Counted from the first letter of the stretch, positions 24,951-34,672 are shown. The stretch is DNA of 64,000 nucleotides from Lacinutrix sp. Hel_I_90 (GCF_000934685.1 NZ_JYNQ01000001.1:496001-560000); one strand, 5' to 3'. Made by a program: numbers and translations. The notes: generated by a model from the letters alone, not told the origin.

Positions 24951-27116
24951 TTCTGAAATATTTTCTAAATCTAGCATAAAGGCATAATTAAGTGCGGTAC
25001 GTTTATATCTTTCAAAACGCCCTGAGGCACCACCATGACCAGTTTCCATATTACAATCCATAACTAACAAATGATCATCCGTTTTTAAAGCTCTTAGTTT
25101 AGCTATCCATTTTGCTGGTTCCCAATACTGCACTTGACTATCCCAATAACCAGTAGTAATCATAATATTGGGATAGTCTTTAGCAACAACATTATCGTAA
25201 GGCGAATACGATTTCATATAATCGTAGTATTCTTTTTCTTTCGGGTTACCCCATTCATCAAATTCAAAAGTAGTTAGCGGAATGGTTTCATCTAGCATGG
25301 TTGAAACCACATCTACAAATGGTACAGCAGCAATGACGCCATTCCATAGTTCTGGCTTCATATTAACTACAGCTCCCATTAACAAGCCTCCTGCGCTTCC
25401 TCCTAATGCATATAAGTGATCACTACTCGTGTAGCCTTCTTTAACCAAATACTCACCACAATCGATAAAATCTGTAAAGGTATTTTTCTTGTTTAGTAAT
25501 TTTCCGTCTTCATACCAATCTCTACCCATTTCTTGACCACCACGAATGTGGGCAACAGCATATATAAACCCTCTATCAAGTAAACTTAATCTATCTGAAC
25601 TAAAAAAAGGTTCAGAATTACTGCCATAAGAACCATAAGAATAAAGGAGTAAAGGGGTAGTATCACTTTTTTTAGTTCCTTTCTTGTATACAATAGACAG
25701 TGGTACTTTAGCACCGTCTCTAGCTGTTACGGTGAGTCGCTCAGAACTATAATTCGCTGGAGAAAAATTGGGATCTAATACCGCTTCCTGTTTTAACAAG
25801 GATTGTTCTCTGGTAGCCATATTATAATTAAAGGTGCTTAGAGGTGTTGTTAAAGAAGTATAAACATAGCGAAGCATTTTTGTATTAAAATCTGGGTTAG
25901 CTGTTGGAAGTGCTACATATGCCGGGTCATTAAACGCAATGTAGTGCTCTACACCACTCCAAGGTTTAATTCTAATAGTGCTTAAGCCATTAATGCGCTC
26001 TTCTAGAACTAGGTAATCATTAAAAATATCAATACCAGTAACTAAAACATCTGCTCTATGAGGTATTATATCTTCCCAGTTTTCTTTAGCCGTTGCAGTA
26101 ATTGGTGTTTTTACTATTTTAAAGTTCTTAGCATCTAAATTTGTTCGGATATAAAAATAATCGCCAAAATGACCAACACTATACTCTAAATTTCTTTTTC
26201 TAGGCTGAATGACTTTCCATTCACCATTAGGAGTGTTGGCATCTAAATATTGATGTTCAGTAGAGAGTGTTTGAGAGCTATATAGCATTAAATAAGCTTC
26301 AGATTTTGACTTATAAACACCCGTGCTATACGTTTCGTCTTTCTCTTCAAAAACTAAAACATCCTTAGCTTGCTTAGTCCCTAGAACATGCTTAAAAATT
26401 TTGTTTGCTCTTAACGTTACGGGATCTTTTGTCGAATAAAAAACCGTTTTGTTGTCATTTGCCCAAACAGCACTTCCTGTGGTATTAGTAAGAACATCTT
26501 CGAGGAGTTCGCCCGTATCTAAATCCTTAAAATAAACATCATACTTTCGCCTTGACAAGGTGTCTATACCAAATGCCATTAGAGTGTTATTCGGACTAAT
26601 TGTGCGGCTTCCAACACCATAATATGCGTGTCCTTTAGCTAACTCAGGAACATTTAACATGATTTCTTCATTACCCGTGCCATCCACCTTTTTTCTACAA
26701 TACAATGGGTAGTCATCCCCTTCAACATAACGTGTATAATAAGAATACCCTCTATTACTCACTGGTACTGATTGATCATCTTTTTTAATACGGCCTACAA
26801 TTTCGTCATACAATATACTTTGCAACCCTTTTGTATGCCCCATGGCTTTTTCTAAATATGTGTTTTCAGTCTCTAAATAATCTAATACATCTTGTGTTTG
26901 TGCATCTGAAGTATCAGCGTTTTTTTGTGCATCACTTAGGCGCATCCAGAAATAGTCGTCTATTCTTATGTCATTATGAATCCTTAATTCTGTCGCTATC
27001 TTTTTTGCCACAGGAATTTCCACCGATTTATAAGCAGCTTCCTTTTTTTCTGTTTTGCAGCTCGTTACAATAAAGAGAAGTGCTAACAATGAATAAATAC
27101 TTGTTTTCATTAACAT
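24948..27116 (-). CDS. S9 family prolyl-oligopeptidase/oligopeptidase B lipoprotein
   Basis: 722 aa (or 720 from the second ATG at 27110). The N-terminus is a lipoprotein signal (SLLALLFIVTSC, Cys20), then a seven-bladed propeller region (about 60-440) and an alpha/beta hydrolase domain with the nucleophile GGSAGGLLMG, an Asp region near TTGYWDSQVQYW and the catalytic His in TGHGGASGR. Oligopeptidase B-type enzymes cleave peptides after basic residues or proline. The exported, lipid-anchored location is usual in flavobacteria. Single gene with a terminator at its 3' side. Confidence 0.9.
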   Translation of the reverse strand: MLMKTSIYSLLALLFIVTSCKTEKKEAAYKSVEIPVAKKIATELRIHNDIRIDDYFWMRLSDAQKNADTSDAQTQDVLDYLETENTYLEKAMGHTKGLQSILYDEIVGRIKKDDQSVPVSNRGYSYYTRYVEGDDYPLYCRKKVDGTGNEEIMLNVPELAKGHAYYGVGSRTISPNNTLMAFGIDTLSRRKYDVYFKDLDTGELLEDVLTNTTGSAVWANDNKTVFYSTKDPVTLRANKIFKHVLGTKQAKDVLVFEEKDETYSTGVYKSKSEAYLMLYSSQTLSTEHQYLDANTPNGEWKVIQPRKRNLEYSVGHFGDYFYIRTNLDAKNFKIVKTPITATAKENWEDIIPHRADVLVTGIDIFNDYLVLEERINGLSTIRIKPWSGVEHYIAFNDPAYVALPTANPDFNTKMLRYVYTSLTTPLSTFNYNMATREQSLLKQEAVLDPNFSPANYSSERLTVTARDGAKVPLSIVYKKGTKKSDTTPLLLYSYGSYGSNSEPFFSSDRLSLLDRGFIYAVAHIRGGQEMGRDWYEDGKLLNKKNTFTDFIDCGEYLVKEGYTSSDHLYALGGSAGGLLMGAVVNMKPELWNGVIAAVPFVDVVSTMLDETIPLTTFEFDEWGNPKEKEYYDYMKSYSPYDNVVAKDYPNIMITTGYWDSQVQYWEPAKWIAKLRALKTDDHLLVMDCNMETGHGGASGRFERYKRTALNYAFMLDLENISE

Positions 27117-27158
27117 GTTGGTATGTAATTTTAGTAATCTGATAAATGTATAGCGTTC

Positions 27159-29165
27159 TTAATATGCTATTAATGCAAGTAACTCACCTTCAAACTTATC
27201 ACGCGATAAATACTGGTCTTCTAATTGATTAATAAATGGAATTGGAGTTTCCATACTTGCTACACGTTTTACAGGCGCATCTAAATATTCAAAACAATGC
27301 TCCATAAGTAATGCCGAAATGTCACTCGCGATACCACCAAATAAAGAATCTTCCTGAAGTATGATTACCTTCCCTGTTTTTTTAGCAGAGGCATAAATGG
27401 TTTCCGTATCTAGAGGCTGCAATGATCTTAAATCAATCATGTCTGCAGAGATGTTTGGATGTTTATCTAAGGCATTTAAAGCCCAATGCACAGCGGCACC
27501 GTAAGCAATAACAGTAATATCCTCGCCTTCTCTAAGCTTTGCTGCTTTCCCAAAAGGAATCGTAAAATAATCTGTTGGCACCTCTTGACGAATACTTCTA
27601 TACAAGGCCTTATGCTCAAAAAACAATACTGGATTTGGGTCATTAATAGCGGTCGCTAAAAGCCCTTTAGCGTCTTTTGGAAATGCTGGATACACAACTT
27701 TCAAGCCCGGTGTTTTAGTAAACCACGCTTCATTCGTTTGAGAGTGAAAAGGTCCCGCGGCGACTCCTGCACCGCAAGGCATACGCAAAACAATGTCTGC
27801 ATTCTGATTCCAGCGGTAATGAGACTTGGCTAAATAGTTAACCACAGGATTAAACCCTGAAGTTATAAAATCGCCAAACTGCAATTCTACAACACTCTTA
27901 ATACCAGAAATACTCAAGCCCATAGCTGCTTCAATAATCGCCGATTCACAAATGGGTGTGTTACGCACACGATCTTTACCAAACTGCTCTACAAAACCAT
28001 CTGTGATTTTAAAAACACCACCATATTCTGCAACATCCTGCCCCATAATTATAAGGTCATCATGTTGTTCCATTGCCTGTTTTAGCCCTTCCGATATGGC
28101 ATCTATTAAACGTAATTCTTTTGTCTCACTATTTTCTTTAACCTCTTGGTATTCAAAATCTTGAAAGACATCATTTAACTCTTCAGTTTCAGAGGGAGTG
28201 ATAATAGCTTCTGCATTTGTAGCCACCAAATCGGTATCAATTTCAGCTTTATATTGTGCTTTAAAAATGGTGTCTTGCTTTTCTGAAAGTATTTCTTTTT
28301 CTATCAAATAAGAACGAAAATTATCTATCGGATCTTTAGCAGCCCATTCATCCAAGAGTTCTTGAGGTACATATTTTGTTCCACTCGCTTCTTCATGACC
28401 ACGCATTCTAAAGGTTTTAAATTCGATTAAAACAGGATGCGGATTTTCACGCATACTAGCGGTAATTTCTGAAATTTTAGAATACACTTCAATAATATTG
28501 TTGCCATCAATAATATGAGATTCCATACCGTAACCTAAAGCACGATCGGCTAAATCCTTACAATTGTATTGTTCTTGTGTTGGTGTTGATAGTCCGTAGC
28601 CATTATTTTCAATACAAAATAAGACTGGTAATTGCCAAACCGATGCCACATTTAAAGCTTCATGAATATCCCCTTCGCTGGTTCCACCTTCTCCTGTAAA
28701 TACAGCAGTCACTTGATTTTTATTTTTTAATTTACTCGCTAATGCAATACCATCGGCAACACCAAATTGTGGTCCCAAGTGCGAAATCATACCAACAATA
28801 TTGTACTCTTGTGTTCCAAAATGAAAGGAACGATCACGACCTTTAGTAAAACCATTGGCTTTACCTTGCCATTGACTAAATAAACGATGCAAAGGAATCT
28901 CACGAGTCGTAAAAACACCTAAATTTCTGTGCATTGGAAGGATATATTCTTCAGGGTGCATTGCCATAGTAACCCCTATAGAAATCGCTTCTTGGCCAAT
29001 ACCAGAAAACCATTTACTAATCTTTCCCTGTCTTAATAAAATAAGCATCTTCTCCTCGATTAGCCGAGGTTTAAGCATATTCTTGTACAATGCAATTAAA
29101 ATTTCGTTAGAAAGTTTATGTTTCTTGTAAGCAATATTTGATTCCATAAGTATCTTAGACTTCAT
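27159..29165 (-). CDS. Branched-chain 2-oxoacid dehydrogenase E1, fused alpha and beta subunits
   Basis: 668 aa. The first 330 residues are an E1-alpha: RQGKISKWFSGIGQEA, the thiamine-diphosphate motif (GEGGTSEGDIHEALN and ENNGYGLST) and TFRMRGHEEASGT. From about 350 an E1-beta follows (RLIDAISEGLKQAM, GQDVAEYGGVFK, DLRSLQPLD). In most bacteria these are two proteins; the fusion is common in Bacteroidota. It decarboxylates branched-chain 2-oxoacids for branched fatty acid synthesis and amino acid breakdown. E2/E3 genes are not in the window. A consensus promoter lies just upstream. Confidence 0.9.
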   Translation of the reverse strand: MKSKILMESNIAYKKHKLSNEILIALYKNMLKPRLIEEKMLILLRQGKISKWFSGIGQEAISIGVTMAMHPEEYILPMHRNLGVFTTREIPLHRLFSQWQGKANGFTKGRDRSFHFGTQEYNIVGMISHLGPQFGVADGIALASKLKNKNQVTAVFTGEGGTSEGDIHEALNVASVWQLPVLFCIENNGYGLSTPTQEQYNCKDLADRALGYGMESHIIDGNNIIEVYSKISEITASMRENPHPVLIEFKTFRMRGHEEASGTKYVPQELLDEWAAKDPIDNFRSYLIEKEILSEKQDTIFKAQYKAEIDTDLVATNAEAIITPSETEELNDVFQDFEYQEVKENSETKELRLIDAISEGLKQAMEQHDDLIIMGQDVAEYGGVFKITDGFVEQFGKDRVRNTPICESAIIEAAMGLSISGIKSVVELQFGDFITSGFNPVVNYLAKSHYRWNQNADIVLRMPCGAGVAAGPFHSQTNEAWFTKTPGLKVVYPAFPKDAKGLLATAINDPNPVLFFEHKALYRSIRQEVPTDYFTIPFGKAAKLREGEDITVIAYGAAVHWALNALDKHPNISADMIDLRSLQPLDTETIYASAKKTGKVIILQEDSLFGGIASDISALLMEHCFEYLDAPVKRVASMETPIPFINQLEDQYLSRDKFEGELLALIAY

Positions 29166-29178
29166 AAAAAAAGTTTGT

Positions 29179-29207
29179 CAAATATAAGATTATTGCAGAA
29201 AAATCAA
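29179..29207 (-). promoter_or_regulatory. Promoter of the E1 gene
   Basis: On the minus strand TTG (plus 29205-29207), 18-base spacer, TATATTTG (plus 29179-29186): a perfect flavobacterial promoter ending 13 bases before the ATG at 29165. A TACATTTG element for the divergent oxygenase gene is at 29255-29262, so the 75-120 base gap holds two back-to-back promoters. Confidence 0.75.
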
Positions 29208-29284
29208 TTATTAACAATAAGAATTATCAATTATATAATTTGCTTGTTTTTCGCTACATTTGTAGTAGAAGATTATTAAAAGGT

Positions 29285-30238
29285 ATGATAATGACAAGTA
29301 TTCCAAGTGTTAATTTACAAGACTTTCTATCTGAAGATCCCGTAAGAAAGCAAAAATTTATAGATCAAATTGGTAAAGCCTATCAAGACATAGGGTTTGT
29401 GGCTTTAAAAGGACACTTTTTAGACGAAGCTTTAGTAGATAGCTTATATAGTGAAATAAAAAACTTTTTTTCGCTTCCTGTTGAAACAAAACAAAACTAT
29501 GAAATACCAGGTATTGGAGGGCAACGCGGTTATGTGTCTTTCGGAAAGGAAAGCGCTAAAGGTAAAAAAGAAGGTGATTTAAAAGAGTTTTGGCATTTTG
29601 GTCAATATGTTGAAGATGATCCAGAACGCGCAAAAGAATACCCTGAAAACGTTGAAGTTAAAGAGCTTCCTGCGTTTAATAAGGTAGGAAAAGAAGCGTA
29701 CCAAATGCTTGAAAAAACAGCAAAATATGTCCTTCGTGCATTGGCTTTGCATTTAGATTTGGAAGAAACCTATTTTGACGACTATATTCATAATGGCAAC
29801 TCTATTTTAAGACCTATTCATTACCCACCAATTAGCGAAGAACCTAAAGCTGCCGAACGTGCTGCTGCTCACGGTGACATTAATCTAATTACGCTTTTGA
29901 TGGGCGCACAAGGGCGTGGTTTACAAGTACAAAACCATAAAGGAGAGTGGATTGACGCTATCGCTGAGCCAGACGAGCTCATGATAAATGTTGGTGATAT
30001 GTTATCACGACATACCAACAATAAATTAAAATCTACGATTCACAGAGTGATTAATCCACCACGAGAGCTTTGGGGAACCAGCCGCTACTCTATTCCTTTC
30101 TTTATGCACCCCATTAGTGAAATGAACCTAGATGTTTTGGAGAGTTGTATCGATAAAGAGCACCCAAAACAATTTGAAGACATCACCGCTGGTGAGTTTC
30201 TAGATGAACGTTTGATTGAATTGGGTTTAAAAAAGTAA
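29285..30238 (+). CDS. 2-oxoglutarate/Fe(II) oxygenase, isopenicillin N synthase type
   Basis: 317 aa from the ATG at 29285 (or 315 from 29291); the longer frame begins with TTG inside the promoter region. N-terminal DIOX_N-like part (IGKAYQDIGFVALKGH) and a double-stranded beta-helix with the iron ligands His and Asp in AAHGDINLITLL and the third His in KSTIHRVINP, plus the co-substrate Arg-x-Ser in SRYSIPFF. The family oxidises small molecules with 2-oxoglutarate or, for IPNS, without it. The substrate is not deducible. Confidence 0.88.
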   Translation: MIMTSIPSVNLQDFLSEDPVRKQKFIDQIGKAYQDIGFVALKGHFLDEALVDSLYSEIKNFFSLPVETKQNYEIPGIGGQRGYVSFGKESAKGKKEGDLKEFWHFGQYVEDDPERAKEYPENVEVKELPAFNKVGKEAYQMLEKTAKYVLRALALHLDLEETYFDDYIHNGNSILRPIHYPPISEEPKAAERAAAHGDINLITLLMGAQGRGLQVQNHKGEWIDAIAEPDELMINVGDMLSRHTNNKLKSTIHRVINPPRELWGTSRYSIPFFMHPISEMNLDVLESCIDKEHPKQFEDITAGEFLDERLIELGLKK

Positions 30239-30318
30239 ACAGTACGCAGGTTACATGAGGTGATTTTTTTTAACGCATACACTGTAGACTGAAGACTATC
30301 AATTGCACACTAAAGACA

Positions 30319-30645
30319 ATGGATTTAAAAGATCAACTAAAAAATCTCTTTCCAGAGCACCACGAAAAGGAAGTTGAGCCAAGTAAAGAAACCACTTCTT
30401 TATGGTTACAAGACGATCCTATTATTTGTAAATATGAAAAACGTAAAGGCAAACCCATTACTATTTTGGAAGGCTATACAGGTGCTACCGAAGATTTTAA
30501 AGCACTTGCAAAAGAGTTAAAACAAAAATTGAGTGTCGGGGGGAGTTTTAAAGAGGATAAAATAATCATTCAAGGGGATTATCGTGACAAAATCATGGCA
30601 ATCTTAAAAGAAAAAGGATTTAATGTAAAACGAGTTGGAGGCTAA
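30319..30645 (+). CDS. YciH/SUI1 family translation factor homologue
   Basis: 108 aa. The C-terminal two thirds is a SUI1 domain (CKYEKRKGKPITILEGYTGA, ELKQKLSVGGSFKEDKIIIQ, GDYRDKIMAILKEKGF), the bacterial counterpart of eukaryotic eIF1. YciH influences initiation fidelity under stress in E. coli. First gene of a four-gene run: the DUF1835 ATG follows after 2 bases. Confidence 0.88.
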   Translation: MDLKDQLKNLFPEHHEKEVEPSKETTSLWLQDDPIICKYEKRKGKPITILEGYTGATEDFKALAKELKQKLSVGGSFKEDKIIIQGDYRDKIMAILKEKGFNVKRVGG

Positions 30646-30647
30646 TC

Positions 30648-31589
30648 ATGTCAAATACAACACTTCATATCGTTAATGGTTTAAGCATAACTGACTATCT
30701 CACAAAATTAAAATTTGAAGGAGACATTCTAACTTGGCATGAAATACTTTGTGAAGGCCCTACGTTAAAAGAAATAAATACTCCAGCGTTTTTTAAATTA
30801 AGAAAAAAGTTTCTAGAGCGTGTGTATAACGTTGAATATGATGTAGAAAAAATTAAAAATGAGTTTGATAAACTAAAGAACACCTCAAACTATTCAGAGA
30901 TTGTTTTATGGTTTGAATACAATTTATTTAGCCACATTAATTTAATTGCTGCCATTTGTTTAATTAAACAAAAAAACATTAAACTGCCATTATTTTTGGT
31001 TTGTAGTGGTCGGGTTGAAGGTGAAAAAGAATTAAAAGCTCTGGCACAATTAACAGAAAAACAATTATTTAATCATTATGAAAATAAGATTAAGCTTAAC
31101 GTAGACGATATTGCTACCGCTCAAAAGGCTTGGCGTATTTATTGTGAAGATGACCATAACCTATTCACAGAGTTAATTGTAAGACCTTCAAGTTTTAAAT
31201 ACTTAAGTAATTGCCTGAAAGCACACATGAGACGCTTTCCCGATACACGTAGCGGATTAAGCACACTAGAATTCAACACCTTAAAACTCATTCAAAAACA
31301 TCAAATAAAATCACGGCATCAATTGCTTGGATATTGTTTGCATTATCAAGGCTATTATGGCTTTGTAGAGCTTCAACTAGAACGCATGATTAATGAGTTA
31401 TCCTTGTTTTATGCTGAAACTGAAGACACCTTAATACTCAATAGAAATGGTCATTTGGCTATAGAACATCAAAAGAATTTCATTAAAGAATTAGCATTTG
31501 ATTTTCAATTTGGAGGGGTCAATAGAACAGATTTTCAGTATAACAAAAAAGAAAATAAACTTATAAAAACAATAGTAAATGCCCATTAA
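30648..31589 (+). CDS. DUF1835 domain protein
   Basis: 313 aa, cytosolic. N-terminal LHIVNGLSITDYL, then DILTWHEILCEGPT and SEIVLWFEYNLFSHINLIA, the signature of DUF1835 proteins; the C-terminal part is a helical DUF3658-like region (STLEFNTLKLIQKH, HYQGYYGFVELQLERMI). Role unknown. Starts 2 bases after the YciH homologue and overlaps the phosphorylase gene by 11 bases, so it is translationally coupled to both. Confidence 0.8.
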   Translation: MSNTTLHIVNGLSITDYLTKLKFEGDILTWHEILCEGPTLKEINTPAFFKLRKKFLERVYNVEYDVEKIKNEFDKLKNTSNYSEIVLWFEYNLFSHINLIAAICLIKQKNIKLPLFLVCSGRVEGEKELKALAQLTEKQLFNHYENKIKLNVDDIATAQKAWRIYCEDDHNLFTELIVRPSSFKYLSNCLKAHMRRFPDTRSGLSTLEFNTLKLIQKHQIKSRHQLLGYCLHYQGYYGFVELQLERMINELSLFYAETEDTLILNRNGHLAIEHQKNFIKELAFDFQFGGVNRTDFQYNKKENKLIKTIVNAH

Positions 31590-32448
31590 AGCATCAGAAC
31601 TCATCCTAAATCCAGATGGTAGTGTTTATCATTTAAATTTACATCCAGAACAGATTTCAAATACCATTATTACGGTTGGTGATCCAGATCGGGTGGCCAG
31701 TGTAACAAAGCACTTTGACTCTGTTGAGTTTCAAACACAAAAACGTGAGTTTCATACGCAAACGGGACTTTACAAAGGCAAAAGAATAACAGTACTATCC
31801 ACAGGAATTGGTACAGATAATATTGATATTGTTTTTAATGAACTAGATGCTCTAGTTAATATTAATTTGAAGACCAGAGAAATCAACAAAACTTTAAAAA
31901 GCCTTGATATTATTCGTATTGGGACTTCTGGATCCATTCAAAAAGCTATTCCTTTAGATGCTTTTTTAATTAGTGAATATGCCTCGGGTTTTGACAGTTT
32001 ATTACATTTCTATGATAGTGAAGCCTTTCAGTATAAAGACATTTCAAAGGCCCTGATGGAACATACCAACTGGTTTGAAGCTAAATCTAGTCCGTATGTG
32101 GTAAAAGGTGATGCGCAACTCATGGAAAAACTATCTTCTAATAAAACGCATTTAGGTTTTACTGCCACTAACGTTGGCTTTTACGGCCCGCAGGGGCGTG
32201 TATTGCGTTTAGCGCTTCAGGATAAGGATTTAAACGACAAATTAGCAAGCTTCAATTTTGAAGGTAAAAGCATTACCAATTTGGAAATGGAAACAGCAGG
32301 TATATATGGTCTTTCGAAACTTTTAGGACATCGCGCATTATCCATGAATGCCATCATTGCCAATCGTGCAACAGGAGAATTCAGTGAAAACCCAACAGAA
32401 ACAGTCAATAGATTGATTGAATATACATTAAATAAAATAGTTGAATAA
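31579..32448 (+). CDS. Nucleoside phosphorylase (uridine phosphorylase-like)
   Basis: 289 aa. PNP/UDP family fold: phosphate-binding TVGDPDRVASV near 34-44, the VLSTGIGTDNIDIVFNEL segment, RIGTSGSIQKAI, and the purine/pyrimidine-site NLEMETAGIYGLSKLLGH with the usual Glu pair. Cleaves ribonucleosides with phosphate to base and ribose-1-phosphate. The ATG overlaps the end of the DUF1835 gene. Base specificity cannot be fixed from motifs. Confidence 0.88.
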   Translation: MPIKASELILNPDGSVYHLNLHPEQISNTIITVGDPDRVASVTKHFDSVEFQTQKREFHTQTGLYKGKRITVLSTGIGTDNIDIVFNELDALVNINLKTREINKTLKSLDIIRIGTSGSIQKAIPLDAFLISEYASGFDSLLHFYDSEAFQYKDISKALMEHTNWFEAKSSPYVVKGDAQLMEKLSSNKTHLGFTATNVGFYGPQGRVLRLALQDKDLNDKLASFNFEGKSITNLEMETAGIYGLSKLLGHRALSMNAIIANRATGEFSENPTETVNRLIEYTLNKIVE

Positions 32449-32451
32449 TTG

Positions 32452-33306
32452 ATGAAGACAATTAATATTGGCGGTGTGCCCGAACATTTTAATCTGGCTT
32501 GGTACTTAGGACTTAAAAACGGTGAGTACAAAGGAGCAGACATAAATTTTCGTTGGAAAGACTATTTTGATGGTACTGGTGCCATGTGTAAAGGCTTACG
32601 TAATGGTGACATAGATATGGCTGTTATTTTAACTGAAGGCATTATCAAAGACATCATTGAAGGAAATAAAAGTAAAATTGTTCAGGTATTTGTAGAATCA
32701 CCACTTATATGGGGCATTCATGTTGCTAGTGATTCACCATACCAAACCATCAAAGACCTTAAAGGTACAAAAGCAGCCATTAGTCGTTATGGCTCGGGAT
32801 CTCACTTAATGGCCTACATAAATGCTAAAAATAATAATTGGGATCTAGAAAAAGATCTGGACTTTGAAGTTATAAAAAATTTAGAGGGTGCTGTAGAAGG
32901 TTTAACAGAGGGGAGTGCCGATTATTTCCTATGGGAAAAATTTACAACGAAACCTTTGGTCGATAATGGTACCTTTAGACGTGTTGGTAATTGCCCTAGC
33001 CCTTGGCCTTGTTTTGTTATTGCCGTTCGTGAGGAATTTTTACAATCGAATAAAGATGCTGTAAAAACAATTTTAGACATTGTAAATAAGACCACTTCGC
33101 AGTTTAAGGAGATTCCAAGTATCGATAAAATGATTGCTAATCGTTATGAGCAAGAATTGGAAGACGTGCAGGAATGGTTAAGTTTAACACATTGGTCTCA
33201 AAAAAATATTTCTAGAGAAACTGTAGAGAACGTTCAGAATCAATTATTTGCATTAAATATAATTCATGAAAAATGGGACTATGAGGATTTGGTCGAAAAA
33301 CTTTAG
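32452..33306 (+). CDS. Solute-binding-fold protein without signal peptide
   Basis: 284 aa from the ATG at 32452. The sequence follows the NMT1/THI5-like type II periplasmic binding fold: INIGGVPEHFNLAWYLGLKN, LRNGDIDMAVILTEG, IKDLKGTKAAISRYGSGSH and PCFVIAVREEFLQ. There is no signal peptide or lipobox, and no ABC transporter in the window, so it probably acts in the cytosol, as MqnA-like enzymes of this fold do. It starts 3 bases after the phosphorylase stop; a nucleotide- or thiamine-linked ligand is a guess. Confidence 0.72.
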   Translation: MKTINIGGVPEHFNLAWYLGLKNGEYKGADINFRWKDYFDGTGAMCKGLRNGDIDMAVILTEGIIKDIIEGNKSKIVQVFVESPLIWGIHVASDSPYQTIKDLKGTKAAISRYGSGSHLMAYINAKNNNWDLEKDLDFEVIKNLEGAVEGLTEGSADYFLWEKFTTKPLVDNGTFRRVGNCPSPWPCFVIAVREEFLQSNKDAVKTILDIVNKTTSQFKEIPSIDKMIANRYEQELEDVQEWLSLTHWSQKNISRETVENVQNQLFALNIIHEKWDYEDLVEKL

Positions 33307-33362
33307 TCGTTTCCACGCAACCACTTCACTATTCTTTCATCTAAAGAATAAATGGCATTAAT

Positions 33363-33962
33363 ATGAAAGCGTTCAAATTTTTTAGTTTTTTTATTGTTAT
33401 TACGTTATGTTTTACAAATACACAATGTGAGGATGATGACTTCTTCCCTACTCAAATTGATATAATTAACAATACTGTTGTTCACATTGAAAATAATGAA
33501 ACTACTCTTAACATAAACGAAAGTATTATCATAGAAACCAATATTTTGAATGAGCAGATTACTTCTACCGGACAAAATATTCTATTAACAGATTATGATT
33601 ATGCAGAGGCTGGACAGTCAGGATATTATCATACGCTTACCCTTTACAAACTAACATCGTTTGGTACTATTGCTGAAATTCCACTAACTTCAGATAACAT
33701 TACTAATATTGAAGGTGAAACACTAGTTGAAAATCAAACTATAACTGCTCGTAGTATCTTTGATGGCACCTCATACAAAAACAAATTCAGTATCCTTTTA
33801 CCAGAATCTGGAATATTTTACTTAGCTGGAAGTAGATTTTTAACAGATAATGATGGTAAACTAAGAATGGATGGCGGTATTTACGAAAAAGCATTAATAA
33901 CTATAAGTTCAACTATGGTAGGTGCTAATGCAAATGGTGCTTATGCATTTACTGTAAACTAA
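33363..33962 (+). CDS. Small lipoprotein of unknown function
   Basis: 199 aa with a signal peptide and Cys22 directly followed by EDDD (TLCFTNTQCEDDDFF), the acidic stretch seen after lipobox cysteines of Bacteroidota lipoproteins. The mature protein is beta-rich with many Asn, Thr and Ile (e.g. ENNETTLNINESIIIETNIL). No family recognised. It is convergent with ung, their stops lying 1 base apart. A weak stem (around ATTCTTT...AAAGAAT before it) is not a clear terminator. Confidence 0.6.
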   Translation: MKAFKFFSFFIVITLCFTNTQCEDDDFFPTQIDIINNTVVHIENNETTLNINESIIIETNILNEQITSTGQNILLTDYDYAEAGQSGYYHTLTLYKLTSFGTIAEIPLTSDNITNIEGETLVENQTITARSIFDGTSYKNKFSILLPESGIFYLAGSRFLTDNDGKLRMDGGIYEKALITISSTMVGANANGAYAFTVN

Positions 33963-33963
33963 G

Positions 33964-34629
33964 CTACCACGCTATTGTTTTTAAATTTTTCTTTTTTAAA
34001 ATGTTATTCGTTTCACTAAAATGCTTATTACCAAACCAATACCCGCGATTAGCACTCAATGGCGAAGGATGTCCTGAAGTTAAAATATGATGTTTTTCTT
34101 CATCAATGAGTTTTATTTTTTTCTTAGCAAATCCACCCCAAAGCAAGAAAATAACACCTTCTTTTTCATTGCTTATCGTTCTAATAACGGCATCAGTAAA
34201 AGTTTCCCACCCCCTATTCTGGTGACTTCCTGGATTGTGTGCTCTAACCGTTAAGGTAGCGTTGAGTAAAAAGACACCTTGTTTGGCCCAACGTTCTAAA
34301 TTTCCGTTTTCTGGATAAGCGGTTCCTAAATCACTGGCGATTTCCTTAAAAATATTGATTAATGACGGTGGATGTGTTACCCCTTCGTTTACACTAAAAC
34401 ACAAACCATTCGCCTGGTTACTATTATGGTAAGGGTCTTGCCCAATAACCACTATCTTTAAATCATCAAAATGACATTTTTCGAACGCATTAAAAATTAG
34501 TTGGCTTGGTGGAAAGCACTGTGTCGTGTCATATTCAGAAGTAACAAACTGCATAAGCGCTTTAAAATAAGGCTTTTCAAATTCAGATTGTAAATGTATT
34601 TTCCAACTGTCGTGTAGGTCTGCTATCAT
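33964..34629 (-). CDS. ung: Uracil-DNA glycosylase
   Basis: 221 aa, family 1. Catalytic water-activating motif VVIGQDPYHN, AHGLCFSV-like ANGLCFSV, LLNATLTVRAHNPGSH and the DNA minor-groove motif GHPSPLSANRGYWF with the catalytic His. Removes uracil from DNA for base-excision repair. Full length for the family. Confidence 0.97.
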   Translation of the reverse strand: MIADLHDSWKIHLQSEFEKPYFKALMQFVTSEYDTTQCFPPSQLIFNAFEKCHFDDLKIVVIGQDPYHNSNQANGLCFSVNEGVTHPPSLINIFKEIASDLGTAYPENGNLERWAKQGVFLLNATLTVRAHNPGSHQNRGWETFTDAVIRTISNEKEGVIFLLWGGFAKKKIKLIDEEKHHILTSGHPSPLSANRGYWFGNKHFSETNNILKKKNLKTIAW

Positions 34630-34654
34630 CGTTTTAATTATTCAGATTAAAAAT

Positions 34655-34672
34655 AAGACTATCTTTAGTCTT
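34655..34672. other. Small hairpin upstream of ung
   Basis: AAGACTA (34655-34661) pairs perfectly with TAGTCTT (34666-34672) around a TCTT loop, in the gap between the divergent ung and YfcC genes. Possible operator-like palindrome; weak. Confidence 0.3.
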
